Numbered from the stretch's first letter, positions 20,113 through 28,807 are shown. The stretch is 56,041 bases of DNA from Planctomycetia bacterium (GCA_016177915.1 JACOUI010000074.1:1-56041), one strand, 5' to 3'. Notes: generated from the letters alone by a model not told the origin. A program made the numbers and translations.

Positions 20113-22080
20113 ATGAGCGAGCCGAATCAAGTCCCCCAAGCTCCAGATCAAGCGAACGTTAGCCAGCCCGAGCGGCGCAGCTTGGGGAGGTCGTTGCTGT
20201 TCGCCCTGAAAATGATCGAGATCCGCCTCCGTTTCATCCTCGTCCTGGTGGTGCTTGGCCTCGTCATCGGCTATTGGAGCACGATCAAGAACTACTGGGA
20301 CAAGTGGACGAGGCCCTCGGCCAGCGGCGCAGCGGCGCTTGCCGGCGGCGAGGAGTTCTACTGCCCGATGCACCCCAGTGTCGTGCGCGACCAACCCGAT
20401 CCGGGCGGCGCCATCCCCAAGTGCCCGATCTGCGGCATGCCGCTTTCAAAGCGAAAAAAGGGCGAGGCCGCACCACTGCCGGAGGGGATCGTCAGCCGCG
20501 TCCAGCTTTCGCCCTACCGGATCCAGGCGGCGGGCATCCGAACGGCGGAGGTTTCGCTGCAACCCTTGACGCGTGAGGTCCGAACGGTGGGGTTCGTGAC
20601 CGTGGACGAGAGCCGGCTGTCCAGGATCGTGCTGCGCGCGTCGTCGTATGTCGAAAAACTCCTCGTCAACGAATCGTTCACCGAAGTCCGCGAGGGCCAG
20701 CCCTTAGCCGAGGTGTACAGCCCTGATCTCTACAACGCTGCGTCGGAACTGCTGATTGTCAAGGACTCCCGCGAATCGCGCCTCGTAAAGGTCTCGCGTG
20801 ACAAGCTGCGGCTGCTGGGCGTGGCGGACAGCGAGATTGACGAGATGGTCCGCACGGGCAAGGCCAGCGAGCGGCTGATCGTCCGTTCGCCTCAGAACGG
20901 GCACGTCTTCATCAAGGAAGTAGTCGAAGGGGACCGGGTCGAACCGGGCCAGATGCTGTTCGAGGTAGCGGACCTTTCGACGGTCTGGATCGAAGGGGAA
21001 GTGTACGAGAAGGACGCGGCGATGACCCGCAAGGGTCAGGCCGTGGAGGCGACCATCGAAGGCTTGCCGGGCCGCGTGTTCCAGGGTCGCGTCGGCCTTG
21101 TTCATCCCCATTTGGAGCCATCGACGCGCACGCAGCGCGTGCGCTTCGAATTGGAGAATCCGGGTCACGTGCTCCGGCCCGCCATGTATGCCACGGTGGT
21201 ATTGAAGACCCCTGTGCCGGCCATCGAGCCGTTCCGGTCGCGGCTGATCGCCTGGAAGGAGGGGCAGAGCTTTCCCACAGCCGTTCCGTCGCCGCCCAGT
21301 GGAGCCGGTGATGGCGTCAATGAGCAACTCCCCTCTGAAAGCGCCGATGAGTCATTGATCAAGCTGCAAAAAGTCTGCCCTGTCACCGGGGCGAAGCTCG
21401 GCAGCATGGGGAAACCCGTGAAGGCCAGCGCCGGCGGCCGAACGGTCTTTCTCTGCTGTGACGGCTGCGAAGAGAAGATCGCGCAGCAGCCCGATTTCTA
21501 TCTGAACCGTCTGACAACGGTCACGGACGAAGCCGTATTAGCGGTTCCCGAAGGGGCCGTCGTCGACACCGGTGCCCAGAAGGTGGTCTACGTCGAGCGG
21601 GAGCCGGGCTTGTTTGAAGGCGTGGCCGTCACACTCGGGCCGCGCTCGGGGGGTTATTACGCGGTAATTGACGGCCTGTTGCCGGGGGACCGCGTGGCCG
21701 CGGCAGGCGCCTTCCTGGTCGATGCCGAGACGCGCCTCAACCCCGCGGCGGCGGCGGCCTACTTCGGGGCCAGCGGCGGACCGGAATCGGCGGGGCCGTC
21801 CGCCACGCGCGGCACGACGTCGGGAAGCGGCAGCACGCCGGGCGGCGGGACTGCGGGAGGAAAGTCGAAGGAGCAAGAGAACCTTGCCAAGCTGCCGGAA
21901 GCGGACCGCAAGCTCGCCGAGCGGCAGAAGAAGTGTCCGGTTACGGATCTGCCGCTCGGTTCCATGGGCGTCCCTTACAAGATGAACGTCCAGGGGAAAA
22001 CGCTCTTTCTCTGCTGTGAGGGGTGCAAGGAGGAGGTCGAGAAGGACCCGGCCGCCGCGCTGAAGAAAATCCGCCCGTAA
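20113..22080 (+). CDS. cusB: CusB-like RND periplasmic adaptor with one HMBD and two CP..CCxxC modules
   Basis: A 655-residue membrane-fusion protein from ATG 20113. A TM segment (about 39-56) is followed by a heavy-metal-binding domain (FYCPMHPS ... KCPICGMPL, about 82-115). The beta-barrel/lipoyl/hairpin core comes next (EVYSPDLYNAASELL, DLSTVWIEGEVYEKDA, PGRVFQGRVGLVHP). An extra module, CPVTG from C422 with LCCDGC, interrupts the region before the membrane-proximal domain. A second, CPVTD from C608 with LCCEGC, ends the protein. Ordinary CusB is about 400 residues; the added length is these modules and a Gly/Ser linker. It should couple the inner-membrane pump encoded at 24555 to an outer channel and deliver metal to it. 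Confidence 0.88.
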   Translation: MSEPNQVPQAPDQANVSQPERRSLGRSLLFALKMIEIRLRFILVLVVLGLVIGYWSTIKNYWDKWTRPSASGAAALAGGEEFYCPMHPSVVRDQPDPGGAIPKCPICGMPLSKRKKGEAAPLPEGIVSRVQLSPYRIQAAGIRTAEVSLQPLTREVRTVGFVTVDESRLSRIVLRASSYVEKLLVNESFTEVREGQPLAEVYSPDLYNAASELLIVKDSRESRLVKVSRDKLRLLGVADSEIDEMVRTGKASERLIVRSPQNGHVFIKEVVEGDRVEPGQMLFEVADLSTVWIEGEVYEKDAAMTRKGQAVEATIEGLPGRVFQGRVGLVHPHLEPSTRTQRVRFELENPGHVLRPAMYATVVLKTPVPAIEPFRSRLIAWKEGQSFPTAVPSPPSGAGDGVNEQLPSESADESLIKLQKVCPVTGAKLGSMGKPVKASAGGRTVFLCCDGCEEKIAQQPDFYLNRLTTVTDEAVLAVPEGAVVDTGAQKVVYVEREPGLFEGVAVTLGPRSGGYYAVIDGLLPGDRVAAAGAFLVDAETRLNPAAAAAYFGASGGPESAGPSATRGTTSGSGSTPGGGTAGGKSKEQENLAKLPEADRKLAERQKKCPVTDLPLGSMGVPYKMNVQGKTLFLCCEGCKEEVEKDPAAALKKIRP

Positions 22081-22167
22081 CCAAATGGGAGCTATCGCGG
22101 CAGCAGGCCACGCAGGCGCCGCTTGCCGCGAGTTTTGAAGCCTGCGCATGAAATGGAGTGAAATGCG

Positions 22168-22629
22168 ATGAAATCGACGCTGTTGACGATGGGCTTGGGG
22201 GCGGTCGTCTTGGCCCTTCTGCTTGTCGGGGCCTATGCGCAGGAGAAGCCGCCCGCGGCGGATGCGCTGATCCTGGCGGCGCAGAAGATCTGCCCGGTCA
22301 CCGGCGAGGCGCTGCACGCCGAGACCGCCTTCAAGGCCAAGGTGGGCGAGCAGACGATGTTCCTCTGCTGCAAGGACTGCGCGGGCAAGAACATCTCCAA
22401 GGAGACGTGGGCGAAGGTGCAGGCCAACCAGATCGCGGCCCAGCAGCGGTGCCCGGTCATGAAGCGCGAGCTGCCCAAGGACGCGCCCTCGGTCGTCGTC
22501 AACGGCCGGGCGCTCTACGTCTGCTGCAAGCCCTGCATCGCCAAGATCAAGGCCGATCCCGACAAGTATGTGAAGGTCCTCGATGAACTGCTGGCCAACA
22601 ACCTCAAGCAGCGGGGAGGCGACAAGTAA
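22168..22629 (+). CDS. Periplasmic protein of two CP..CCxxC modules
   Basis: A 153-residue exported protein with a signal peptide (about 1-23, ending AYAQ), made almost entirely of two YHS-like modules. The first is C42-P-V-T-G ... LCCKDC and the second C95-P-V-M ... VCCKPC. The second ends ADPDKYV, as in YHS-domain proteins. Placed directly after the adaptor gene, it is a good candidate for a metallochaperone feeding the pump, by analogy with CusF in Cus systems, though it is unrelated in fold. Confidence 0.75.
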   Translation: MKSTLLTMGLGAVVLALLLVGAYAQEKPPAADALILAAQKICPVTGEALHAETAFKAKVGEQTMFLCCKDCAGKNISKETWAKVQANQIAAQQRCPVMKRELPKDAPSVVVNGRALYVCCKPCIAKIKADPDKYVKVLDELLANNLKQRGGDK

Positions 22630-22739
22630 CTGCCGTCGAGGCAGGGCGATACGTGCCGAGGGAACTGCGGTGCGGCGGTCGACCGTTCGCGCGGCCGCCC
22701 ATCGCAGCCTCCCACCACCTCAAAATCAGGAGTCGAGCC

Positions 22740-23207
22740 ATGTTTCGAAAGGCCGTGGTTGTAGCCGCGATCGTCGCGGCCCTCGCGTGGGGTCTGGCCT
22801 GGAGCGGCCAGTCCGAAGATCAGCCGCAAACCTCCAATGGCAAGTCGCCCGCGGCAAAGCAACTCTACACCTGTCCCATGCATCCGGAGATTCAGTGGCC
22901 CCGGCGGGACAAGTGCCCGATCTGCAACATGGCGCTCGTTCCCAAACAGGCGCGAGCGCCAGCGGCAGCGGAGCAAAAGAGCGATCACGACGCGATGCTC
23001 AAAGCCACCGACGGCGCGGCGCATCACGATCACAACGGGATGGAATCGATGAACATGCCATGCCCCTGCCCGATGTGTATGCCAGGGATGGGGATGCCTG
23101 GTCAGAATGGCCACACGCTGAAGGCCCCTGCGCCCGCCAGCGGTCCGGCGCCTGCGAGGTTCTGGAGCGCACCTTCGCATGCGGGTGTTCGTCGGTGTGG
23201 ATGCTGA
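22740..23207 (+). CDS. Exported heavy-metal-binding-domain protein with Met/Cys/His-rich tail
   Basis: A 155-residue protein from ATG 22740 with a signal segment (about 1-22) and a heavy-metal-binding domain (YTCPMHPEI ... KCPICNMAL). A His/Met/Cys-rich region follows (HHDHNGMESMNMPCPCPMCM then PGMGMPG). Met-rich and CPC motifs favour Cu(I) or Ag(I) binding. A periplasmic metal-sequestering role is inferred. Confidence 0.7.
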   Translation: MFRKAVVVAAIVAALAWGLAWSGQSEDQPQTSNGKSPAAKQLYTCPMHPEIQWPRRDKCPICNMALVPKQARAPAAAEQKSDHDAMLKATDGAAHHDHNGMESMNMPCPCPMCMPGMGMPGQNGHTLKAPAPASGPAPARFWSAPSHAGVRRCGC

Positions 23208-23270
23208 GCAAAACGGCTCGCGTCGGCCGCCGGTTCGGAATGTCCATCCACTGACATCGGGAGAACTCGA

Positions 23271-23444
23271 ATGTTCCGCAAAACGCTGGCGATCGCGATT
23301 CTGGCACTGGCCGCGACACTGGGCTGCGGGCAGTCGCCCGCCGGAATCTACTTCTGCCCAATGCACCCAGAAGTCGAGCAGGGCCAACCGGGCAAGTGTC
23401 CGAAATGTGGAATGGACCTCACGCTCAAGGAGGCCGCGAGCTGA
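23271..23444 (+). CDS. Small HMBD lipoprotein
   Basis: A 57-residue protein from ATG 23271. The signal ends in a lipobox (ATLGC, about residue 19). The mature part is a minimal heavy-metal-binding domain (YFCPMHPEVEQGQPGKCPKC then GMDL). It is the third HMBD copy in the locus. A membrane-anchored metal-binding protein is inferred. Confidence 0.75.
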   Translation: MFRKTLAIAILALAATLGCGQSPAGIYFCPMHPEVEQGQPGKCPKCGMDLTLKEAAS

Positions 23445-23534
23445 ACGAAAACACCAAGTGCTCTTGCTGCTCGCCGGCGCGGCGTAGCGCCGGGGGCTGA
23501 CGTTCCGATTGTTCCACTTTGAGGAGGGCGACCC

Positions 23535-23927
23535 ATGCGCAAGGCATTGCTTGTCTTGGCTGTCTTGCTGGTGCTGGCCGTTTCCACCTCCACGGCCCAT
23601 GCCTGGCATTGGGGCTACGGCGGGTGCGGGTACGGCGGCGGTGGCTATTACGGTGGCGGCTACTACGGCGGCTACGGCAGCTACTACGGTGGCTACGGTG
23701 GCTACGGTGGCTACGGCGGCTACGGTGGCTACGGTGGCTACTACGGGTATCCGGCCTACTACGGCGGCTACCGCGGGAGCTACCCGGTGTACTACGGCGG
23801 CTACTACGGCCACGGCCACGGCGGCTATTACGGCCATGGCTACTACGGCCACGGCCACTACGGCCACGGCCACAGCTACGGGGGCCACGGCCATGGCGGG
23901 CACGGTCACGGCGGCCACGGCCACTGA
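23535..23927 (+). CDS. Exported Gly/Tyr-rich protein with Gly/His-rich tail
   Basis: A 130-residue protein with a clear signal peptide (LVLAVLLVLAVSTSTAHA). Residues about 25-90 are a low-complexity GGYGGYY repeat; residues about 90-130 alternate Gly and His (YYGHGHYGHGH ... GGHGHGGHGH). The underlying DNA is an internally repetitive GGCTAC/GGCCAC array. The His tail could bind metal ions. Such sequences can be structural or matrix-like, and no family can be assigned. Confidence 0.65.
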   Translation: MRKALLVLAVLLVLAVSTSTAHAWHWGYGGCGYGGGGYYGGGYYGGYGSYYGGYGGYGGYGGYGGYGGYYGYPAYYGGYRGSYPVYYGGYYGHGHGGYYGHGYYGHGHYGHGHSYGGHGHGGHGHGGHGH

Positions 23928-23932
23928 TAGCC

Positions 23933-23995
23933 ATGAAACCGACGCTGCTGCTTTGGGCGGCCTGCTTCCTGCTGGCCGCCCAGGGCAGCTTGTGA
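23933..23995 (+). CDS. Very short signal-like peptide
   Basis: Twenty codons (MKPTLLLWAACFLLAAQGSL) starting three bases after the preceding stop and ending 17 bases before the DsrE-like gene. It looks like the start of a lipoprotein or a leader peptide cut short. It may be a gene remnant; there is no evidence of function. Confidence 0.25.
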   Translation: MKPTLLLWAACFLLAAQGSL

Positions 23996-24012
23996 CGACG
24001 AAAGGAGATCTC

Positions 24013-24504
24013 ATGTCCCAACTGAATGAGACTGGAGCGCTGAGCCGCGGCGACTTCCTGCGGCTGGCCGCCTTGGGGGCTGGCGGCCTGGGGCTTTCGG
24101 CGCTCGCCGGCTGCGGCTCTGAGACGGCGCAGGCAGAGGGCGGCCGCAAAGGCTATGTGGTGGCCGTCACCCACGGCCCCAATGACCCGACGCGCGTGAT
24201 GTTGGCCCTCGTCACGGCCAGCAAGCTGCCGCAAGGCGACAACCACGTCTGGTTCGCCATCGACGGCGGCCCGCTTTGCAAAAAGGGGCAGGCGGAAAAA
24301 GTCTCCTCGCCGCTGTTCGCCAAGCAGGAGAACGCGGCCAAGGTCATCGAGACCATCCGTGCGCAGGGCACGGCCGTGCACATCTGACCGTCCTGCGCCG
24401 ACTACTACGGCGTCAAGGGCGCGGTCGCGCTCGACGGTCTGGATGAGAAGGGGCCGGATTGGCTGCTGGAAAAAGTGGCCACCCATCACCTTGTCCCGTT
24501 CTGA
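24013..24504 (+). CDS. Exported DsrE-family protein with in-frame UGA (candidate selenoprotein)
   Basis: The frame from ATG 24013 runs to TGA at 24385-24387, then continues in the same frame with family-like sequence to a TGA at 24502. Reading the first TGA as selenocysteine gives 163 residues with a redox-type U125-P-S-C128 motif, where DsrE-family proteins carry a Cys. Residues 1-34 form a Tat-like or lipoprotein signal (SRGDFLRLA, then LAGC at 31-34). The DsrE fold follows (GYVVAVTHGPNDPTRVMLAL, then VWFAIDGG, then GTAVHI). DsrE-like selenoproteins are a known class. An RNA hairpin lies just after the UGA. The alternative is a TGC-to-TGA nonsense change or sequencing error. The locus suggests thiol or persulfide chemistry linked to metal stress. 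Confidence 0.6.
24386..24426 (+). promoter_or_regulatory. Possible bacterial SECIS-like hairpin after the DsrE UGA
   Basis: Directly 3' of the UGA an inner stem GCGCCG (24395-24400) pairs with CGGCGT (24408-24413, one G-U) around loop ACTACTA. An outer stem GACCG (24386-24390) can pair with CGGTC (24422-24426). The apical loop starts about 13 bases after the UGA, near the distance expected of bacterial SECIS elements. It lacks the usual G in the first two loop positions unless the closing G-C pair is open. Suggestive only. Confidence 0.35.
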
Positions 24505-24554
24505 GGGGAGTCCACGCGTCCCGGGAGCGGCAGGTGGCAGCCTGCCGGAAGGCC

Positions 24555-27500
24555 ATGATCGAGAAGATCATCGAATACTCGGTCCGCAATCCGTTCCTCG
24601 TCATCTTCCTGGCGCTGGTCGTTGCCGGCCTGGGCGCGTACTCCGTCTTGAAGACGCCCATCGACGCGATCCCGGACCTGTCCGAAAACCAGGTCATTGT
24701 GTTCGCAGACTGGCCCGGTCGCAGCCCCCGGGAAGTCGAGGACCAGGTTACGTACCCGCTTTCAGTGAACCTGCAAGGCCTGGCGGGCGTGAAGGACATC
24801 CGCGCGACGTCCGAGTTCGGCTTCTCGATGATCAACATCATCTTCGAGGACCACATCGACTTCTACTTTGCGCGGGAGCGCGTGCTGGAGCGGTTGTCGA
24901 TCGCGGCCACGTTTTTGCCGCAGGGCGTCGCCCCTTACCTTGCCCCGGACGCGACCGCCCTGGGGCAGATTTTCTGGTACACCGTCGAAGGCGAAGGCCA
25001 GGACCTGGGGCGCTTGCGGGCCATCCAGGACTGGTACGTGCGCTACCAGCTTTACAGCGTGCCGGGCGTCGCGGAGGTGGCCTCCGTGGGGGGCTTCCCC
25101 ATCGAGTACCAAGTCGATATCGACCCCAACAAGCTGCGGGCCTACAACGTGACGCTCGGCGAAGTCTTCTCCGCCGTGGCGCGATCGAATTCCTCCGTCG
25201 GCGGCCGCCTCATTCAGAAGGCCAACTCCGAGTATCTGGTCCGTAGCACCGGCTGGATTCAGTCGCTCAAAGACGTCGAGAACACTGTCATTACTTCCAG
25301 GAACGGAACGCCGATCTACGTGGGCAACGTGGCCAGCGTTCAGTTTGGCTCCTCGATGCGGCGCGCCAGCCTGGAGAAGAACGGCAACGAGGCCGTCGGG
25401 GGCGTGGTGCTCATGCGCTACGGGGAAAATCCGCTGGCGGTGACGAAGCGCATTAGGAAGAAGATTGAACAGCTCCAAACAGGACTCCCCGAAGGCGTGC
25501 GGATCGTGCCGTTCTACGAGCGCACGGCGCTCATCGACCGGGCCATCGGCACGGTCACCGGCACGCTAACGGAGGAAATGCTCGTCGCCAGCCTGTTGAT
25601 TTTGCTGGTCCTCTGGCATGTCCGCAGCGCGCTCATCGTCTGCATTACGCTGCCGATGGCGGTGCTCGTGTCGTTCATCCTCATGCGCCTACTGAACATT
25701 CCGTCGAACATCATGTCGCTGTCGGGCATCGCCATTTCGATCGGCGTGCTGGTCGACTCGTCGATCGTGATGGTGGAAAACGCGACGCATCATTTGCACC
25801 AGCGCTTTGGCAAGGAAAAGGTCCGCGGAAGCACGCGGGAGCTGGTCTTGCCGGCCCTGCGCACGGTCGGACGGCCGATCTTCTTTTCCGTGATGATCAT
25901 GGTCATCAGTTTTATCCCCGTGTTTGCGCTGAGTGGGATCGAAGGGCGGATGTTTCATCCCCTGGCCTGGACGAAGACGTTCGCCATGGTGGGGGTGTCG
26001 ATCCTGGCCATCACGCTGGTGCCGGCGCTGATTCCGCTCCTGGTGCGCGGCCGCGTGCGGCATGAAGAAGAGAGCTGGATCGTGCGGAGCTTCATCCAAG
26101 TCTACCGGCCGGTGCTGAGCTATTTGCTGGATCATCCCTGGCCGATCGTGCTCGTGACGGGCGCTATCTTCATTGTGGGCGCCGTTCCAGTGGACGTGCG
26201 CATCGTGTTCTTCATAGTGGTGATCGGGATCATGTTGGCCGCCATCTGGGCGGCCTGGGTGGACAGTTCCGGCCGAGGCCGGCTGGTGCCGCTGGCGGGT
26301 GTGACGGCCTGCCTGTTGGTGGTGGCGCTGCTGGCCGACACGCGCATGCCGCGCCTGGGCCGCGAGTTCATGCCGCCGCTGGACGAAGGCACGGTCCTGG
26401 ACATGCCGATCACCATTCCCCGCGCCTCGATCACGCAGGCGACGGATGACTTAAAGGCGCGCGACGCGCTCCTGCGCAGTTTTCCGGAAGTCGAAATGGT
26501 GGTCGGCAAGGCCGGGCGTGCGGAGACCCCGACCGATCCGGCGCCTCCGGACATGATCGAAACGGTCGTGAATCTGCGGCCGCGTGAGCACTGGCCCAAG
26601 CGGGAGCTTCAGTACCCGGACGCTCGGCGCCAGACAGAGGCCGTCTTCTCGGCCTTACAGCGTCGCGGATGGATCAAGAATCTCAAGCCGGACCAGCAAA
26701 CCGACCTGGTCAACGACGCCACGATGTTTGCCCTGGAGGAGTTTGATCAGACGATGCGAAATCGGACCTTCCAGGACTATGCCGCCTTCCAGAACCAACT
26801 TGCGCCAGAGCTCTCGCGCTTCACCGTCGAGAAGATCATCCAGGCGCTGCGGAAAGGAGGGAAGCTCGTCCGCGAGCCTAGCACCGAAGAAATCGCGTCC
26901 CTGGCGTCGGCTGTCGCCGCAAAGCACGGCGTCCAACTGGTGGAATCGCCCGACATGTCGTCGATCTCCGCCATCGCTCAGCAGGTAACGGAAGAGATGG
27001 CCCGGCGCGGCGTCGTCAAGCAGAGCCCGGAACTGCTGGCCCTCAAGTCGGGCCTCGCGGAGGAACTGCTGCGCGACGCAGGGCAGGTGCTAGGGATGGA
27101 GCGGCCGACGTTCTCTTCCGTCGTGCTGGCCGCGGTGGAACGCCAGCGGCGCGATCGCTGGTCCGACCACGTTAAGCATTGGAACTGGCGGCTGTTCGAC
27201 CACGCCGTTCCCTTTTACACGTGGCAGGCGGTCCAGCAACTGCGCAAGAAGGCCGAATCGTTGGGAGCGTGGAGCGGAGGCGAACGAGACGAAGACCTCC
27301 GAGCGCTGCAGACAGAGCTGGAAAAGCCATTCGCCGCCGGCCTGTTCCTCTGGCAGAAGTCCAAGGACAGCCTGCTCAAGGAAATGGACTCCATGGTGCA
27401 AGTGCCGGGCTGGGGCAACATCTGGACTCAGCCCATCATCAACCGCGTGGACATGCTGGCCACCGGCGTGCGCACGATGATCGGCGTCAAAGTCTACGGG

Positions 27501-28715
27501 GATGACCTGAATGAAATTCAAAGCGTGTCGGAACAGATCGCTGCGGTTCTCCGCGACGTCCCCGGTGCGGCGGACGTCTTTCCAGACCAGATCGTCGGCG
27601 AGGGGTACCTGGAGATCAACATCGACCGCGACAAGGCCGCCCGCTACGGCATCAACGTGGGCGATGTGCAGGACGTCGTCGAAACCGCCCTGGGCGGCAA
27701 GATGATCACCATGACCGTCGAGGGGCGCGAACGGTTCCCGGTGCGCGTCCGCTATGCGCGGGCGTTTCGCGAAGACGAGGAGTCGGTCAAGAATCTGCTG
27801 GTGAGCGCCAGCGGCTCGATGGCGGGCGGAGAGAAGGTCAGCGCGGCCTCCGTCGTCCCGCAAGATCGCTCGGCGCTGAAGCCGACTTCCAACGGGGTCA
27901 CGCAGATTCCGCTCAGTCAGATTGCCGACGTGCGGATCGTGGAAGGGCCGTCGATGATCAAGAGCGAAAACGGCCTTCTGCGCAGCTACGTCCAACTGAA
28001 CGTGCGCGACCGCGACATCGTCGGCTTTGTGGAAGACGCGCAGAGGGCGGTGGCCCAGAAAGTCAAGCTGCCCTCGGGCATGTACATCGAATGGAGCGGG
28101 CAGTTTGAGCACCAGCTCCGGGCCAAGCGGACGCTCATGGTCATTGTGCCGATCGTGGTGATGATCATCTTCGTGATCCTGTACATCACGTACCACGACT
28201 TCGCCGACGCCGCGCTGATGATGCTGGCGGTTCCGGGCGCGGTGGCCGGCGGTGTGCTCTTCCAGTCCCTGTTCGGCTACAACTTCAGCGTGGCCGTCTG
28301 GGTGGGCTTCATCGCTTGCTTCGGCCTGGCCACGGAAACGGGAATTGTGATGCTTGTCTACTTGCGCGAGGCAGTGGAGAAGCGAGGCGGCCTTGAGAAC
28401 ATGACCCTGGCCGATCTGAGGCAGGCGGTCATGGAAGGGGCCGTGCATCGACTGCGACCCAAACTGCTCACCGAAGGGACGACGATCATCGGTCTGGCCC
28501 CCATGCTTTGGGCGACGGGGACCGGGGCGGAGGTCATGAAACCGATGGCCGCGCCCGTGCTGGGAGGCATCCTCGTGGCCGACGAGGTGATCGACCTGCT
28601 ACTGCCGGTCCTCTTTTACCACGTGCGCGCGTGGCGCTGGCGCCGGCTCCAGGCCAAAAAGTCCCACCAGCAAAATCAAGACGTGTTGGACGCCGCTGTC
28701 GTGCATGCGAGTTAG
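24555..28715 (+). CDS. cusA: CusA-like heavy-metal RND efflux pump with large periplasmic insert
   Basis: A 1386-residue inner-membrane RND transporter of the heavy-metal efflux type, from ATG 24555. N-terminal TM1 (PFLVIFLALVVAGLGAYSVL) and DAIPDLSENQVIV are typical. The proton-relay acids are present at D401 (GVLVDSSIVMVEN) and E1261 (LATETGIVMLVYLREA), with RPKLLTEGTT downstream. CusA homologues have about 1040 residues. The excess lies between LRPREHW (674) and MVQVPGWGNIW (947), where about 240 extra, mostly helical and charged residues interrupt the periplasmic domain; otherwise the order is canonical. With the 20113 adaptor it should export a monovalent metal such as Cu(I) or Ag(I), by family inference. 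No outer-membrane factor follows. Confidence 0.92.
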   Translation: MIEKIIEYSVRNPFLVIFLALVVAGLGAYSVLKTPIDAIPDLSENQVIVFADWPGRSPREVEDQVTYPLSVNLQGLAGVKDIRATSEFGFSMINIIFEDHIDFYFARERVLERLSIAATFLPQGVAPYLAPDATALGQIFWYTVEGEGQDLGRLRAIQDWYVRYQLYSVPGVAEVASVGGFPIEYQVDIDPNKLRAYNVTLGEVFSAVARSNSSVGGRLIQKANSEYLVRSTGWIQSLKDVENTVITSRNGTPIYVGNVASVQFGSSMRRASLEKNGNEAVGGVVLMRYGENPLAVTKRIRKKIEQLQTGLPEGVRIVPFYERTALIDRAIGTVTGTLTEEMLVASLLILLVLWHVRSALIVCITLPMAVLVSFILMRLLNIPSNIMSLSGIAISIGVLVDSSIVMVENATHHLHQRFGKEKVRGSTRELVLPALRTVGRPIFFSVMIMVISFIPVFALSGIEGRMFHPLAWTKTFAMVGVSILAITLVPALIPLLVRGRVRHEEESWIVRSFIQVYRPVLSYLLDHPWPIVLVTGAIFIVGAVPVDVRIVFFIVVIGIMLAAIWAAWVDSSGRGRLVPLAGVTACLLVVALLADTRMPRLGREFMPPLDEGTVLDMPITIPRASITQATDDLKARDALLRSFPEVEMVVGKAGRAETPTDPAPPDMIETVVNLRPREHWPKRELQYPDARRQTEAVFSALQRRGWIKNLKPDQQTDLVNDATMFALEEFDQTMRNRTFQDYAAFQNQLAPELSRFTVEKIIQALRKGGKLVREPSTEEIASLASAVAAKHGVQLVESPDMSSISAIAQQVTEEMARRGVVKQSPELLALKSGLAEELLRDAGQVLGMERPTFSSVVLAAVERQRRDRWSDHVKHWNWRLFDHAVPFYTWQAVQQLRKKAESLGAWSGGERDEDLRALQTELEKPFAAGLFLWQKSKDSLLKEMDSMVQVPGWGNIWTQPIINRVDMLATGVRTMIGVKVYGDDLNEIQSVSEQIAAVLRDVPGAADVFPDQIVGEGYLEINIDRDKAARYGINVGDVQDVVETALGGKMITMTVEGRERFPVRVRYARAFREDEESVKNLLVSASGSMAGGEKVSAASVVPQDRSALKPTSNGVTQIPLSQIADVRIVEGPSMIKSENGLLRSYVQLNVRDRDIVGFVEDAQRAVAQKVKLPSGMYIEWSGQFEHQLRAKRTLMVIVPIVVMIIFVILYITYHDFADAALMMLAVPGAVAGGVLFQSLFGYNFSVAVWVGFIACFGLATETGIVMLVYLREAVEKRGGLENMTLADLRQAVMEGAVHRLRPKLLTEGTTIIGLAPMLWATGTGAEVMKPMAAPVLGGILVADEVIDLLLPVLFYHVRAWRWRRLQAKKSHQQNQDVLDAAVVHAS

Positions 28716-28807
28716 CGTTGGCGTGGTCGCATGCGAATCCTCCCGTTGGCTGCCATCCTCAGGCCCGGCCAGAAGGCCTCCCGATCTCCACGCGGCGGTG
28801 CTCCGCC

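Noticed and set aside
19890..20162. 90-codon frame upstream of the adaptor gene
   Set aside because: No signal peptide, domain or ribosome site, and it overlaps the adaptor start in another frame.
23600..23925. Tandem short repeats that could be taken for a CRISPR array
   Set aside because: The repeats are GGCTAC/GGCCAC triplet-phased units encoding Gly-Tyr and Gly-His; there are no spacers and no cas genes.
24386..24504. Treating the DsrE-like gene as ending at the first TGA (24387)
   Set aside because: Family-like sequence continues in the same frame to 24502, so a plain truncated gene explains the data less well than recoding or a single-base change; noted as an alternative.
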